From: Haloarcula vallismortis ATCC 29715
GTDB taxonomy: Archaea > Halobacteriota > Halobacteria > Halobacteriales > Haloarculaceae
Length of the DNA: 64,000 bases
NCBI RefSeq assembly: GCF_000337775.1
Contig: NZ_AOLQ01000040.1
Span: 1-64,000, forward strand
Direction of reading: 5' to 3'
In this document: piece by piece, positions 9,014 through 18,886 of the stretch
Position numbering within the stretch: position 1 is the first letter of the stretch
Layout: each line of letters opens with the position of its first letter
Notes under the pieces: generated by a model
Databases searched by the model: none
Seen by the model: the letters and a program-made list of their open reading frames with translations, nothing else
Told to the model about the DNA's origin: nothing
Made by a program: the position numbers and the translations under genes

Positions 9014-10368
9014 TGCTTGGAATCGTCGTCTCACATGCTGACGCGGCGTCGACTCATATCGGTGAGCACCTGCGCTCCCTGCGAGACTGGGACACTCGCG
9101 TCGACGAGACGCGGCCCGACGCCGATGGCGGCGGCACAGTGTACCGGACTGACAGCGTGGAACTCCGTGAGTTCGAGGCGCTTCATCTGGACATCGAAAA
9201 CGTCGCGGCGGCGTTCGACGACCCGGACCTGCTGGTGTTCGCTTCGAAACATGCCGGCGAGACGGACGAACTCCTGACGGCACACCACACCGGGAACTTC
9301 GGCGTCGCGGAGTACGGTGGCGAGGACGGTCGGTTCGCCCGCGCCTGCCCCGGCGCACACGAGGCCGTGATTTCGGCGCTCCAGCGCCATGCCCCGCCGG
9401 GCTATGAGGTTGGTATGGAGTGTACCCACCACGGTCCGACGGCGGTCGGCGTTCCGTCGATGTTCGTCGAGGTCGGCAGCGCGGAACCACAGTGGGAGGA
9501 CCCGGACGCCGCCGACGCCGCCGCCAGAGCGATACTGGACCTTGCGGACGAACCGGCCGACAAGCCGCGAGAGAACGGGACGCGCCGCCACCTGCTGGGC
9601 GTCGGCGGCGGCCACTACGCGCCGCGGTTCGAGCGCGTCGTCCGCGAGACGGACTGGGCGGTCGGCCACATCGCCGCTAACTGGTCGCTGGAGGCGCTGG
9701 CGGAGTGGGCCGACAGCGACGAGGAGCGCGACGCCGTTCTCGAACGCGCTTTGGCAGCCAGTGCGGCCGACTACGCCCTCATGGAGGGCGAACGCCCAGA
9801 CCTCCAGGCGGCTATCGAGTCGCTGGGCTACCGTGTCGTCAGTGAGACCTTCGTTCGGGAGACAACCGCTGTCGACCTGGACCTCGTCGAGACGCTGGAA
9901 GACGCTGTCCGGCCGGTCGACGACGGTCTCAGGTTCGGGAAGCTTGCGCCCGGATACGACGGGGAATGGACGATTCTTGACCTGCCGAACGAACTCATCT
10001 CGGACGTGCGCGGGGTCGATAGCGAGGCGCTGCGCGAGACCGTCGAAAATCAGTCCATCGCGTACGCGACCGAACAAAACGGCACCGTCCTCACCGGACC
10101 GATTGTCTGCCCGGCGGAGGCGGACCTGCAAGCGGTCGTCGCCCCGCTCGTCGAAATCCTCGAACGAAGATTCGACAGTGTCGAGTGGACTGCGGACGAA
10201 CTTGTTGCCCGCGAGACAGCGTTCGACCCGGATCTCGCGCGCACAGCCGGCATCCCTGAAGGACCGAAGTTCGGGAAGCTTGCCTCGGGTGAGTCAGTCG
10301 AAATCGATGGAGAAGAGATAGAGCCAGAGCGGTTCCAGCGAGAGCGTATACGTCGATATACGCTGTGA
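9013..10368 (+). CDS. dtdA: D-aminoacyl-tRNA deacylase (archaeal DtdA/GEK1 type)
   Basis: This 451-residue protein belongs to the zinc-dependent archaeal/plant deacylase family that removes D-amino acids from tRNA. Recognisable segments are FASKHAGETDELLTAHHTGN near residue 77, MECTHHGPTAVGVPSMFVE near residue 135, and GVGGGHYAPRF near residue 196. About 150 residues at the C-terminus extend beyond the family core; similar extensions are usual in haloarchaea. It starts inside the stop of the exchanger gene (TGATG), which suggests translational coupling. Confidence 0.93.
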   Translation: MLGIVVSHADAASTHIGEHLRSLRDWDTRVDETRPDADGGGTVYRTDSVELREFEALHLDIENVAAAFDDPDLLVFASKHAGETDELLTAHHTGNFGVAEYGGEDGRFARACPGAHEAVISALQRHAPPGYEVGMECTHHGPTAVGVPSMFVEVGSAEPQWEDPDAADAAARAILDLADEPADKPRENGTRRHLLGVGGGHYAPRFERVVRETDWAVGHIAANWSLEALAEWADSDEERDAVLERALAASAADYALMEGERPDLQAAIESLGYRVVSETFVRETTAVDLDLVETLEDAVRPVDDGLRFGKLAPGYDGEWTILDLPNELISDVRGVDSEALRETVENQSIAYATEQNGTVLTGPIVCPAEADLQAVVAPLVEILERRFDSVEWTADELVARETAFDPDLARTAGIPEGPKFGKLASGESVEIDGEEIEPERFQRERIRRYTL

Positions 10369-10405
10369 ACACTGGCGTGTTAGACGCCGAAACTGGGACT
10401 CAACA

Positions 10406-10425
10406 CGTCAGACAAGCGTCAGACA
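10406..10425 (+). repeat. 9-bp direct repeat CGTCAGACA, 11-bp period, upstream of ftsZ
   Basis: CGTCAGACA occurs at 10406-10414 and again at 10417-10425. The period is 11 bases, close to one helical turn, and the ftsZ1 ATG lies 46 bases downstream. A TATA-like CTAATAACTA follows at about 10437-10446. The position just upstream of the TATA element suits an activator or operator site; no binding protein is known from the sequence. Confidence 0.45.
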
Positions 10426-10471
10426 TAGGGGGAAAACTAATAACTATTCGTCTGCAAGGACGCTTTAAATT

Positions 10472-11632
10472 ATGGATTCGATAATTGACGACGCTATCGA
10501 CGAGGCAGAACAAGACGGGGAGGACGCGGACGGAGGAAATGTCAGCGAGACGTCATCGACACCGTCACAGGACATGTCCACGTCGGGGACAATGTCCGAC
10601 GAGGAACTGGCAAGCGTCGTCAAGGACCTAGAGACGAAGATTACGGTCGTCGGCTGTGGCGGTGCCGGCGGGAACACGGTCACCCGGATGATGGAGGAGG
10701 GCATCCACGGGGCCAAACTCGTCGCCGCAAACACCGACGCACAGCACCTCGCCGACGAGGTGGCTGCCGATACCAAGATTCTCATCGGCCGCAAACGCAC
10801 CGGCGGCCGCGGCGCGGGTTCGGTCCCGAAAATCGGTGAGGAGGCGGCACAGGAAGATATCGAGGATATCCAGCAGTCCATCGACGGCTCGGACATGGTG
10901 TTCGTCACGGCGGGTCTCGGCGGCGGGACCGGAACTGGCGCGGCCCCGGTCGTCGCACAGGCTGCGCAAGAAGCTGGCGCACTCACCATCTCTATCGTCA
11001 CGATTCCGTTTACTGCGGAGGGTGAGCGCCGGCGTGCCAACGCCGACGCCGGCCTCGAACGGCTCCGCTCCGTATCTGACACCGTGATCGTCGTCCCGAA
11101 CGACCGCCTGCTGGACTACGCGCCGTCGATGCCGCTACAGGACGCCTTCAAGATCTGTGACCGCGTCCTCATGCGCTCGGTCAAGGGCATGACTGAACTG
11201 ATCACCAAGCCCGGCCTCGTCAACGTGGACTTCGCTGACGTTCGCACTATCATGGAGAACGGCGGCGTCGCGATGATCGGCCTCGGCGAGTCCGACTCCG
11301 AGAACAAGGCCCAGGACTCCATCCGGTCGGCGCTTCGCTCGCCGCTGCTCGACGTGGAGTTCGACGGCGCGAACTCCGCGCTCGTCAACGTCGTCGGCGG
11401 CCCCGACATGAGCATCGAGGAAGCCGAGGGCGTCGTCGAGGAGATTTACGACCGCATCGACCCCGACGCCCGAATCATTTGGGGTGCGTCGGTCAACAAC
11501 GAGTTCGAGGGCAAGATGGAGACGATGATTGTCGTCACCGGCGTCGAGAGCCCACAGATATACGGACAGAGCGAGGCCGAACAGGAGAAGGCCGCCCAGC
11601 AGCTCGGCGAAGATATCGACTACGTGGACTGA
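10472..11632 (+). CDS. ftsZ1: Cell-division GTPase FtsZ1
   Basis: This 386-residue tubulin-superfamily protein polymerises at midcell. The GTP signature GGGTGTG is at residues 150-156. The N-terminal [10 protein letters not shown] loop and the T7-type loop NVDFADV, which completes the GTPase site of the next subunit, are present. The first 50 residues are an acidic Ser/Thr-rich tail typical of haloarchaeal FtsZ. The C-terminus is short and acidic. Neighbourhood with secE-spt5 fits the FtsZ1 paralogue. Possible promoter elements lie at 10406-10446. Confidence 0.96.
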   Translation: MDSIIDDAIDEAEQDGEDADGGNVSETSSTPSQDMSTSGTMSDEELASVVKDLETKITVVGCGGAGGNTVTRMMEEGIHGAKLVAANTDAQHLADEVAADTKILIGRKRTGGRGAGSVPKIGEEAAQEDIEDIQQSIDGSDMVFVTAGLGGGTGTGAAPVVAQAAQEAGALTISIVTIPFTAEGERRRANADAGLERLRSVSDTVIVVPNDRLLDYAPSMPLQDAFKICDRVLMRSVKGMTELITKPGLVNVDFADVRTIMENGGVAMIGLGESDSENKAQDSIRSALRSPLLDVEFDGANSALVNVVGGPDMSIEEAEGVVEEIYDRIDPDARIIWGASVNNEFEGKMETMIVVTGVESPQIYGQSEAEQEKAAQQLGEDIDYVD

Positions 11633-11795
11633 AACAGCCTCGCCGTCTGTTCTTCTGGCTACAGGTACTGGATACCCCGTCATCTATTATTTTGACTACA
11701 AATACCAGTGGATAGCTCTCTTTATTTACACGAATGCTATCATAAATGATATTCTTGCCGAAAGGGGTTTATTCTGAAATTCAGTCTCTACTCAC

Positions 11796-13034
11796 ATGTA
11801 CTCAGATTCGAGGCGTAATGTTCTCAAAAAGTGTTTAGCTGTTGGGAGTTTGGGCCTCTCGTCTGGCTGTCTTGGATCTCTGAGCGGAAGCGGTGACACT
11901 GTGCAGTTTGGTGCACTCCTTCCGCTCAGTGGTGCACTCGCTCCACTCGGGCAACACGGCAAGCGCATGGTCGAGCAGGCTGTGAACGATGTCAACGCTG
12001 GCGGTGGAATCGGCGGTAATAGCGTCGAAGTGACCATCCTCGATACCGAGGCGAGCGCCGAAACTGCTGTCGAACAGTACCGCTCGCTCGCCGACCGTGG
12101 TGTCGTCGGTTTCGTCGGTGGCCTCGTCAGTGACGCGTCGCTCGCGCTCGCGCCGGAGGCTGCCAGCGACGAAATTATGGAGGTCAGCCCCGCCAGTACT
12201 GCCCCGCAGCTATCGACTGCCGGCCGGGCCAACGGGCGGAAGTACTTCGGCCGAACAGTGCCAAGCGACGGGACGCAGGCAGTGGTAATGGCGAAGGCCG
12301 TCGACGACCCGCTCTACATCGACGCGGACTCCGTCGCACTACTGAGTATCGACAACTCCTTCGGGGCCGGACTGGCCGAAGTGCAACGCGACGTATTAGA
12401 CGCCGAGGTCGTCGCCGATATTCGGTACGACCCGTCGTCGGAATCGTTCGACGACACGCTCGCAGACGTGTTCCAGAGCGACCCCGATGCCGTCAGCTTT
12501 ACTAGTGTCTCCGGTCAGGAGCGCGGTATCCTTGATGCGTACAGCCAGTCGGAGTACGACGTTCCATGGGTGTTGTCTGCGGGGATGTTCGGCGGCGACC
12601 TCCCGTCGTATTACGACGGGTTCTACAGCGCGTCGCTGTCATCAGCGCGGACGCAGGCGTACTTCGAGCTTGTCCGCCGACTCTCGGACATCGATGATCC
12701 CAGAGCGTACTCGGTCAACGCCTACGACGCGCTGTTTTTGATGGCGTGTGCCGCCGAGCAGGCCGGTGAAGCCAGCGGGCCGGCGATCGCCGAGACCATT
12801 CAGTCAGTTTCCGGCGGGTCCGGCCACACCGTCTCAGTCGGCGACTTCGGCCGTGTTCGGTCACTTACCGAAGCAGGACGAGCAGTGAATTACCAAGGTG
12901 CGTCTGGAAGCGTCGACCTGACCGGCAATCTCGAGCCGCTGAGTTCGTACCTCATCGAGCGAGTCACTGATGGGTCAGTCGAGTCTCTGGAGCTATTGCA
13001 ACCGCAGTTCTTCAAATCGGGAGGGAACCGATGA
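11796..13034 (+). CDS. Tat-exported binding lipoprotein, Peripla_BP_6 (LivK) type, chemoreceptor partner
   Basis: The 412 residues start with a twin-arginine signal (SRRNVLKK, residues 5-12) and a lipobox ending at C25 (LSSGC). The mature protein is thus likely lipid-anchored outside the membrane. It then follows the LivK fold from [20 protein letters not shown] onward. No permease or ATPase gene is nearby. Instead the stop overlaps the next gene, a chemotaxis transducer, by 4 bases. This matches the known BasB-BasT and CosB-CosT pairs of Halobacterium, where the binding protein presents a ligand to the transducer. The ligand here is unknown; branched-chain amino acids are one possibility. 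Confidence 0.88.
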   Translation: MYSDSRRNVLKKCLAVGSLGLSSGCLGSLSGSGDTVQFGALLPLSGALAPLGQHGKRMVEQAVNDVNAGGGIGGNSVEVTILDTEASAETAVEQYRSLADRGVVGFVGGLVSDASLALAPEAASDEIMEVSPASTAPQLSTAGRANGRKYFGRTVPSDGTQAVVMAKAVDDPLYIDADSVALLSIDNSFGAGLAEVQRDVLDAEVVADIRYDPSSESFDDTLADVFQSDPDAVSFTSVSGQERGILDAYSQSEYDVPWVLSAGMFGGDLPSYYDGFYSASLSSARTQAYFELVRRLSDIDDPRAYSVNAYDALFLMACAAEQAGEASGPAIAETIQSVSGGSGHTVSVGDFGRVRSLTEAGRAVNYQGASGSVDLTGNLEPLSSYLIERVTDGSVESLELLQPQFFKSGGNR

Positions 13035-15484
13035 GTTCGCTCCCGAGCCGGATGGTGCAGGCGACGGAGCGCGCGCTCCCAAGCGTCATTCGGCGGCGGT
13101 ACGCGGCGAAGTTCGGTGTGCTGTTGCTCGGCGTGGTCGTCTTGCTCGCACTCGGTGGGGCAGCCATCAACCTCGAGACGGGAGCGCTGGTCGAGTCACA
13201 GACAGAAGAGCAGATCCGCGGTGTTGCGGAGTCCCAATCGAGTTCCGTCTCCACGTGGGTCTCGAACAAGCAGTCGACGGCATCGTTCCTTGCGGCGTCT
13301 ATCGGTGACCGGTCCGAGTCGACTACGGACAGAGAACATCAGCGGTGGCTCGAACAGAAGCTGATTGGGCTCCCGGGAGACGTTCGCGCGCTTCATTACG
13401 TCGACGCCGCTGACGGCACAGTCACTGCCAGCACCGACGACGAACTGAACGGCGTCGCACTGAGCGACGTTGACGACCCGTGGACGGACGCGAGTGGTAC
13501 GGTCGTCTCATCGGGACCGACGAGCACGTCAGAAGCGTACCAGAGCGGTAACGAGTCGGTTATCGCCTTCGTCCAGCCCGTCTCCGGCAGCGACGAATAC
13601 GTCGTGTTGACGGCGTCGCTTGAGGCGCGCTCTCATGAATTTACCTCACCGTTTGCGACCGGCGACGTGAAGGTAGTCGGGTCGGACGGCCAGATCATAC
13701 TCGACAATCGAAAGAGTTCGATTCTCGAACAGTACGCGGCGACCGGGGACGCGACCGACACGAGTGTCGAAGCGGCACTGAACGGCGAGACCGGCTACAA
13801 ATCTGTCTCCGCCAGAACGGGGATGGAAGACGGTCAGTACGTGATGGCGTACACGCCGGTGACCGGCACTGAGTGGGCGCTGCTGTATCACGTGCCCCAG
13901 GACCGCGCGTTCGCACTGCAATCGGCTGTCTCACAAAACATCGTGCTCCTGCTTGCGCTTGCCGTCGGGGCACTGTTCGTCGTCGGTGTGACAATCGGGC
14001 GCGGAACCGCGAACGCGCTCTCCCGCGTGGCCGAAAGCGCCGAGGACATCGCTGCCGGTGACATCAACAGTACGCTCCCGGAGACCACCCGCGTTGACGA
14101 GATGGGACAGCTGTACGACTCATTCGCGTCGATGCAGGCGTACCTGACGACCGCCGCGGATCAGGCCGACGCGCTCGCAGCAAAGCGGTTCGACGACCCG
14201 GCGCTCGACGAGAGCATCCCCGGTGAGTTCGGCGCGGCGCTGGAGGAGATGGGCGAGGATATCCAGACGTTGATTACTGATGTCGAGGCCGCCAGAGACG
14301 AGGCGGAGGCAGCGAAAGAAGACGCTGAGGAGATGGCGTCTGCGCTCGAAGCAAAGGCAGCCGAGTTCAGCGACGTGATGGACCGGTCGGCGGCCGGTGA
14401 TCTCACCCAGCGGATGGCTACCGACAGCGACTACGACGCGATGGTCGATATCGCGGAGAGTTTCAACGAGATGATCGCTGAACTCGAACGGACCGTCAAC
14501 CGCATCGAAGGGTTCGCTGGAACCGTCGACAGTTCGACGGAGACGATTTCGGCGAGCGCACAGGAGGTGCGGTCGGCCAGCGAGTCGGTGAGCGAGTCGG
14601 TGCAACAGATCGCCGAGGGCGCTGACGAGCAAAACAGAAACATCCAGCAGGTGAGCGACGAAATGACCGACCTGTCGGCGACCGTCGAGGAGATTACTTC
14701 GTCAACCGACGAAGTCGCCTCGAAGTCACAACAGGCCGTCAACGACGGCGAGTCCGGCCGCGAATACGCCGAGCAGGCCGCCGCCGAAATCGAGGCGCTC
14801 GAACGGAAATCCACCGAGGCTATCGAACAGGTGGAGTCCCTCGCGGCGGAGATGGAGCGCATCGGCGAAGTCACGACGCTCATCGACGAAATCGCGGAAC
14901 AGACGAACATGCTCGCGCTCAACGCGAACATCGAAGCCGCCCGGGCCGGTGAGGCGGGCGAAGGGTTCGCTGTCGTGGCTCGCGAAATCAAGACGCTCGC
15001 CGAGGAAACGCAGGAAGCGACGACTGACATCGAGTCGATGATCAGCGAGATCCAGTCCCGGACTGACTCGACTGTCGAGGATATGCAGGACATGGGCGAG
15101 AGTGTCGACACCGGGAAAGAGACGGTCGAAAACGCGACCGACGCGCTGACCAGTATCGTCCAGCAGGTCAACGAGGCAAACGACGGCGTGCAGGCTATCA
15201 GCGACGCGACCGACGAACAGGCCGCCTCGATGGAGGAAGTCGTCTCGATGGCTGAGGAGGTCGGCTCGATCAGCGAGGAGACATCCGCCGAGGCAGAGAA
15301 CGTCGCCGCGTCCGCCGAGGAACAGACGGCGTCGATCACGGAGGTCACCGAGAAGATACAGTCGCTCTCCAGTCAGGCGACTGACCTCAAGGACCTCATC
15401 GACCAGTTCGAAACCGGCGATGCCGGTGACGGCAGTGAACTGGGAGCACACGAATCGGGCGGGACTGCGTTGACCGACGACTGA
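13031..15484 (+). CDS. Methyl-accepting transducer (Htr) with extracellular sensor domain
   Basis: The 817 residues are laid out as follows: TM1 at about 25-46, an extracellular Cache-like domain at about 50-295, and TM2 at about 300-322. A HAMP region, a second HAMP-like stretch and the cytoplasmic coiled coil follow. The signalling hairpin tip is plain ([21 protein letters not shown]), followed by [13 protein letters not shown]. Glu/Gln-rich methylation-type heptads flank it. It should couple to CheW/CheA, none of which are in this window. The 4-base overlap with the upstream binding-protein gene implies that the two work as one receptor. Confidence 0.94.
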   Translation: MSSLPSRMVQATERALPSVIRRRYAAKFGVLLLGVVVLLALGGAAINLETGALVESQTEEQIRGVAESQSSSVSTWVSNKQSTASFLAASIGDRSESTTDREHQRWLEQKLIGLPGDVRALHYVDAADGTVTASTDDELNGVALSDVDDPWTDASGTVVSSGPTSTSEAYQSGNESVIAFVQPVSGSDEYVVLTASLEARSHEFTSPFATGDVKVVGSDGQIILDNRKSSILEQYAATGDATDTSVEAALNGETGYKSVSARTGMEDGQYVMAYTPVTGTEWALLYHVPQDRAFALQSAVSQNIVLLLALAVGALFVVGVTIGRGTANALSRVAESAEDIAAGDINSTLPETTRVDEMGQLYDSFASMQAYLTTAADQADALAAKRFDDPALDESIPGEFGAALEEMGEDIQTLITDVEAARDEAEAAKEDAEEMASALEAKAAEFSDVMDRSAAGDLTQRMATDSDYDAMVDIAESFNEMIAELERTVNRIEGFAGTVDSSTETISASAQEVRSASESVSESVQQIAEGADEQNRNIQQVSDEMTDLSATVEEITSSTDEVASKSQQAVNDGESGREYAEQAAAEIEALERKSTEAIEQVESLAAEMERIGEVTTLIDEIAEQTNMLALNANIEAARAGEAGEGFAVVAREIKTLAEETQEATTDIESMISEIQSRTDSTVEDMQDMGESVDTGKETVENATDALTSIVQQVNEANDGVQAISDATDEQAASMEEVVSMAEEVGSISEETSAEAENVAASAEEQTASITEVTEKIQSLSSQATDLKDLIDQFETGDAGDGSELGAHESGGTALTDD

Positions 15485-15630
15485 CGAGCAGCTTCGGAAC
15501 GCCAGTGCCGGGCATTGTCCCGTTCGGCCGGCCATTTTTTCAGCCGCGATACCCAGAGCGCGTTGTGAGTGGCGCGAACTCGTCGTCGCGCACCACAATA
15601 TAGAAAAGCCACCAGTGGGTACGACCCGCT

Positions 15631-15810
15631 ATGGACGTTCCATACGATCTCACCTCCTACATCCGCGTACTCAAACTGGCGAGTACGCCGTCGTGGGAGG
15701 AGTTCTCCCAGATCGCGAAGATCGCCGGCGCGGGCATCGCGCTGGTCGGACTGCTCGGGTTCATCATCTTCGCCGTGATGACCTTCGTGCCTGGCAGCAA
15801 GCCGGTGTAA
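15631..15810 (+). CDS. secE: Protein translocase subunit SecE
   Basis: This 59-residue protein has an amphipathic N-terminal helix (YDLTSYIRVLKLASTPSW) and one membrane span (about residues 33-53, GAGIALVGLLGFIIFAVMT). This is the minimal Sec61-gamma/SecE layout. It clamps the SecY channel. Its stop is 4 bases before the ATG of spt5, the usual archaeal pairing. An ATATAG element near 15597-15602 is about 30 bases upstream of the ATG and is a likely TATA box. Confidence 0.93.
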   Translation: MDVPYDLTSYIRVLKLASTPSWEEFSQIAKIAGAGIALVGLLGFIIFAVMTFVPGSKPV

Positions 15811-15814
15811 ACCG

Positions 15815-16252
15815 ATGGGGATCTACGCAGTCAAAACCACGGCCAGCCAGGAACGCACCGTCGCGGACATGATTATCTCCCGCGAGGAAGACGAGATTCA
15901 CGCCGCGCTCGCACCGGACTCGCTGACGAGTTACGTGATGGTCGAAGCCGACGATCACAACGTCTTCGACCGGATTCTCGACGAGATTCCTCACGCCAAC
16001 GGCGTCGTGCAGGGGGAGTCCTCGATGGCGGAGGTCGAGCACTTCCTCTCCCCGAAACCGGACGTGGAAGGCATCGCGGAGGGCGACATCGTCGAACTCA
16101 TTGCTGGCCCGTTCAAAGGCGAGAAGGCACAGGTCCAGCGTATCGACGAGGGCAAAGATCAGGTGACCGTCGAACTGTACGAGGCGACGGTCCCGATTCC
16201 GGTTACCGTGCGCGGTGACCAGATTCGCGTGCTTGACTCCGAAGAGCGGTAG
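15815..16252 (+). CDS. spt5: Transcription elongation factor Spt5 (archaeal NusG)
   Basis: The 145 residues comprise an NGN domain (residues 1-83, beginning MGIYAVKTTASQERTVADM) and a KOW domain (GDIVELIAGPFKGEKAQV, about residues 89-106). The protein binds the RNA polymerase clamp, normally with Spt4, and raises processivity. The length fits archaeal Spt5 and there is no extra KOW repeat. It is co-transcribed with secE directly upstream. Confidence 0.95.
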   Translation: MGIYAVKTTASQERTVADMIISREEDEIHAALAPDSLTSYVMVEADDHNVFDRILDEIPHANGVVQGESSMAEVEHFLSPKPDVEGIAEGDIVELIAGPFKGEKAQVQRIDEGKDQVTVELYEATVPIPVTVRGDQIRVLDSEER

Positions 16253-16399
16253 AGAAGCCCCGGGCCGCGAAACCGTGTGACGCGGTCGGCGAAGCGACTC
16301 TCGTTCACCTCGAACGGGCGGCGACCGAAACTGCAAAGCAGACTTTTCGGGCGAATTGTCTGCGGTCCGTCTCAAAGAGCGACTGCCGCAGTATCGACG

Positions 16400-16699
16400 C
16401 TACGCTTCGCCGCCTTCCAGTCGGTCGATGACTTCGCTCATGTTGGCGGCGGCCTCGACGGACTCCTTTATTTGTTCGCGGCGGCGAACCTCGGCGGCGG
16501 AGGCGTCGTAGGCGCGGACGTACTCCGCGCGGGAGTGCTCGTCGAACGCGTGCTTGATAGCGAAGTAGCCGTCAGGGACGACGGCACCGCAGACCTTGCA
16601 CTCGATACGGTCGTGTTCGACCGACTGATGGATGATGAGCTCCTCAACGCGGTCGAACTGTCTATCGTCCCCTTCGATGTCGCACTCCCAGCGTGGCAT
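16400..16699 (-). CDS. Conserved haloarchaeal protein with one C2H2-type zinc-finger segment (DUF7565-like)
   Basis: This 99-residue protein begins MPRWECDIEG and has a C-x2-C pair (IECKVCGAVV) with two histidines about 12-17 residues later (KHAFDEHSRAEY). That is a classic C2H2 zinc-finger spacing. The rest is a charged helix. I recognise the type as a haloarchaeal conserved family; the function is unknown, and nucleic-acid binding is plausible. The ATG at 16699 was chosen because the finger module starts shortly after; upstream codons look non-coding. Confidence 0.65.
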   Translation of the reverse strand: MPRWECDIEGDDRQFDRVEELIIHQSVEHDRIECKVCGAVVPDGYFAIKHAFDEHSRAEYVRAYDASAAEVRRREQIKESVEAAANMSEVIDRLEGGEA

Positions 16700-16814
16700 T
16701 TGCTCAGTCGCAGGCGACCCGGGGGTAAAAACCTTGGCTGCCACCTGTCAGCAGCCTGTCTCGCAGACTGCCGAAACGGAAACCCCTAATGGCAGTACGG
16801 AGTTAGCGTCGACC

Positions 16815-17576
16815 GTGCAACCCGAGGGGTACGCCGTTGATCTCCACGTGAAAGTGCTCGACGACGGGGTCGTCGAGCGCGCGAAGGCACGTGGCCTCGA
16901 CGCGCTGGTGTATGCGCCGCATTTCACGCGGCTACCGGAGATACGGCGGCAAGCAGAGACGTTTTCCGACGAAGAGCTGACCGTGTTTCCAGCCAGAGAG
17001 ATATTTACTGGGACATGGCAACAGCGCCGGCATGTGCTGGCGCTTGGCCTCGAAGAGCCGGTTCCGGATTTCATTACCTTCGACGGCGCAATGCGTGAAC
17101 TCGACCGCCAAGACGCGGCCGTGCTCGTCCCCCACCCCGGCTTTCTCAACGTCAGTCTCGGGCTGGACGATATCGAAGCCTACGGGGACAGCATCGACGC
17201 GCTGGAAGTGTACAACCCCAAACAGCTGTCCCACCACCGAGACCGCGCGCAGTCGTTCACGTCAGAGACCGGTCACAAGCCGTTCGTCTCATCGTATGCC
17301 CACGTCCGTGGGACCGTCGGCGAGGCGTACGTGACCTTTGCCGAGGCGTTCGACGATGTGGCAGCGCTCAGTACGGCGCTGAAAAGCGACGTGGAACGGT
17401 CGCTGTTCCATCGCGATGGTCTCTCACACGACCTCCGGCGGGCGGTCGAGTGGGCGCATCTGGGGCTGGAAAACACGTGGGGCAAGTTTGACCGGCTGAT
17501 GCTCCAGGGAACCGAGCCGACGCATCCTGACCACGTCGCGTACGACGGGCGGTTCAACGACGTGAAGGTGTACTAA
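16815..17576 (+). CDS. PHP-domain metal-dependent phosphoesterase-like protein
   Basis: The 253 residues resemble the PHP superfamily (trinuclear metal phosphoesterases). DLHVKVLDDG corresponds to the first metal motif, although DLHVK replaces the usual D-x-H-x-H. APHFTRLPEI, FPAREIFTG and VLVPHPGFLN follow. The substitution in the first motif leaves catalytic status uncertain. The start is GTG at 16815, directly before QPEGYAVDLHVK. The stop overlaps the convergent gene's stop by four bases (17573-17576), so the two genes share their 3' ends. Confidence 0.72.
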   Translation: MQPEGYAVDLHVKVLDDGVVERAKARGLDALVYAPHFTRLPEIRRQAETFSDEELTVFPAREIFTGTWQQRRHVLALGLEEPVPDFITFDGAMRELDRQDAAVLVPHPGFLNVSLGLDDIEAYGDSIDALEVYNPKQLSHHRDRAQSFTSETGHKPFVSSYAHVRGTVGEAYVTFAEAFDDVAALSTALKSDVERSLFHRDGLSHDLRRAVEWAHLGLENTWGKFDRLMLQGTEPTHPDHVAYDGRFNDVKVY

Positions 17577-18079
17577 ACCAGAAACGCGCTGTTTTCGACG
17601 ACGAAGGTTCTGACCGTTGGCGGCAGGTACTGCGGGAGGACGTGGACGAGCAGGGCGACCGCGAGCAGTTCGAAGGCGGTAATCACGACGGTAACGGCTT
17701 CGGCGTGGTCGCTGGATGTTGTCACACCCGTCGGTGAGCCATACTCTGTGTCCGAGATAGGGTAAAACAGCGCGATACCCCGGCGGGAGCCGAAGTAGTC
17801 CAGCACGTAATGTGTGAGGACGCCGAGCCACACCCACTGGAGATTACCGCCGTGATACAGTGGGTGCGCCAGAAAAATCACGAGGACCGGGATGTTGTGC
17901 AGCGTCTTGCGGTGCTTGCCGAAGGCAGTGTCGACATCGGGGAACAGTGCGCCCAGAACGAGGGGAAGGAACACTTCCGCGATTGTCGCGAACGTCGTTA
18001 CATCACCAGAAGGGTCGAGGACGTACCCCAGTCCGATGCTCAGGAGGACGGCATTGAGGACGTGCCCACGTTTGTTCAT
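17573..18079 (-). CDS. Membrane-bound metal-dependent hydrolase family protein (DUF457/YdjM)
   Basis: This 168-residue protein has about four hydrophobic segments. The family pattern of histidines and aspartates is present: HVLNAVLLS near the start, ALFPDVDTAFGKHRKTLHN near residue 45, and LTHYVLDYFGSRRG near residue 88. The DUF457/YdjM family contains predicted membrane metal-dependent hydrolases of unknown substrate. It converges tail to tail on the PHP gene. Confidence 0.8.
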   Translation of the reverse strand: MNKRGHVLNAVLLSIGLGYVLDPSGDVTTFATIAEVFLPLVLGALFPDVDTAFGKHRKTLHNIPVLVIFLAHPLYHGGNLQWVWLGVLTHYVLDYFGSRRGIALFYPISDTEYGSPTGVTTSSDHAEAVTVVITAFELLAVALLVHVLPQYLPPTVRTFVVENSAFLV

Positions 18080-18115
18080 CTACCGGACCGTCTGTGTCCC
18101 ACCTAAAAGAGCTTA

Positions 18116-18625
18116 CTACTCCTGTAAGGCGGTTTCCAGGTCTCGGAGTGCCTGTGTCGCGATGCTCGCCTTGATTTCGCGACGGGTGCCGTCGAACTCG
18201 TAGCGGGACACAGTCACGCCGGATTCGTTGGTCCCCCACGGGGCGGCCTCGGCGACGGCGATGTAGACTGTCCCGACAGGCGTCTCCGACGAACCGCCGC
18301 TCGGCCCGGCGACGCCGGTCGTGGCGACGCCCCAGTCGGTTCTGGCCGTATCGCGGACGCCCTGTGCCATTTCGACAGCAACCGGCTCAGAGACCGCGCC
18401 GTGGGCGTCGAGCGATTCCCGCGAAACTGCCAGCAGTTCTCGCTTGGCCTCGTAGGAGTAGGTGACCAGCGAGCGGTCGAAGTAGTCGCTGGAACCGGGT
18501 ATGTCCGTTATCTTCGACCCGACGAGACCGCCGGTACAGGATTCCGCGGTAGCGACCGTGGCATCAGCTTCTCGGAGACGCTTGCCGACGCGCTTCTCGG
18601 CCGGGTCCGCAGTATCGTCTGTCAT
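18116..18625 (-). CDS. pncC: CinA C-terminal domain protein, nicotinamide-nucleotide amidase type
   Basis: The 169 residues are a stand-alone CinA-C domain: TVATAESCTGGLVGSKITDIPGSS is its signature (active-site serine in ESCTGG). VTYSYEAKRELL and GVATTGVAGPSGG follow. PncC-type enzymes deamidate NMN to nicotinate mononucleotide in pyridine-nucleotide recycling. No N-terminal MoCF-like domain is fused. The last 35 residues contain the usual R-x-x-I-x-x-x-x-x-x-x-A helix. Amidase activity is inferred from family membership. Confidence 0.87.
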   Translation of the reverse strand: MTDDTADPAEKRVGKRLREADATVATAESCTGGLVGSKITDIPGSSDYFDRSLVTYSYEAKRELLAVSRESLDAHGAVSEPVAVEMAQGVRDTARTDWGVATTGVAGPSGGSSETPVGTVYIAVAEAAPWGTNESGVTVSRYEFDGTRREIKASIATQALRDLETALQE

Positions 18626-18704
18626 TACCAGTAGTTGTCGTGACAGGCGAATAAACGTTCAGGACGGGGCGAGATACTTTCAGCTCGAAGACATAACTGC
18701 GTGT

Positions 18705-18848
18705 ATGAGCTATCAGACGACGCTTGGCTGGTCACTCCTCACGTCGGGTCTCGTGACGCTGTTCCTCTGGGTCCTGCCCGGCTCGGACCTCCTGTGGGGG
18801 GCACTGTTGCTTGTCCTCGGTGGGCTGACACTGTACGTCCGCCAGTAG
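18705..18848 (+). CDS. Small two-span membrane protein
   Basis: A 47-residue frame (MSYQTTLGWSLLTSGLVTLF...) has two hydrophobic helices, about residues 8-25 and 29-44. They are separated by a short PGSDLLW turn, and the protein ends in basic YVRQ. It lies between pncC (divergent) and the aminotransferase gene, 38 bases upstream of the latter. An AT-rich element, GATACTTT near 18672, lies about 32 bases upstream of the ATG. I recognise no family, and function is unknown. The clean hydrophobicity and position argue that it is real. Confidence 0.6.
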   Translation: MSYQTTLGWSLLTSGLVTLFLWVLPGSDLLWGALLLVLGGLTLYVRQ

Positions 18849-18886
18849 ACAGAAAAACAGACGGGGCCGGCAGCCGGAGGGTCTGT

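Noticed and set aside
9031-10131. Long leftward frame opposite dtdA
   Set aside because: Shadow of a GC-rich gene; dtdA on the other strand has clear family motifs.
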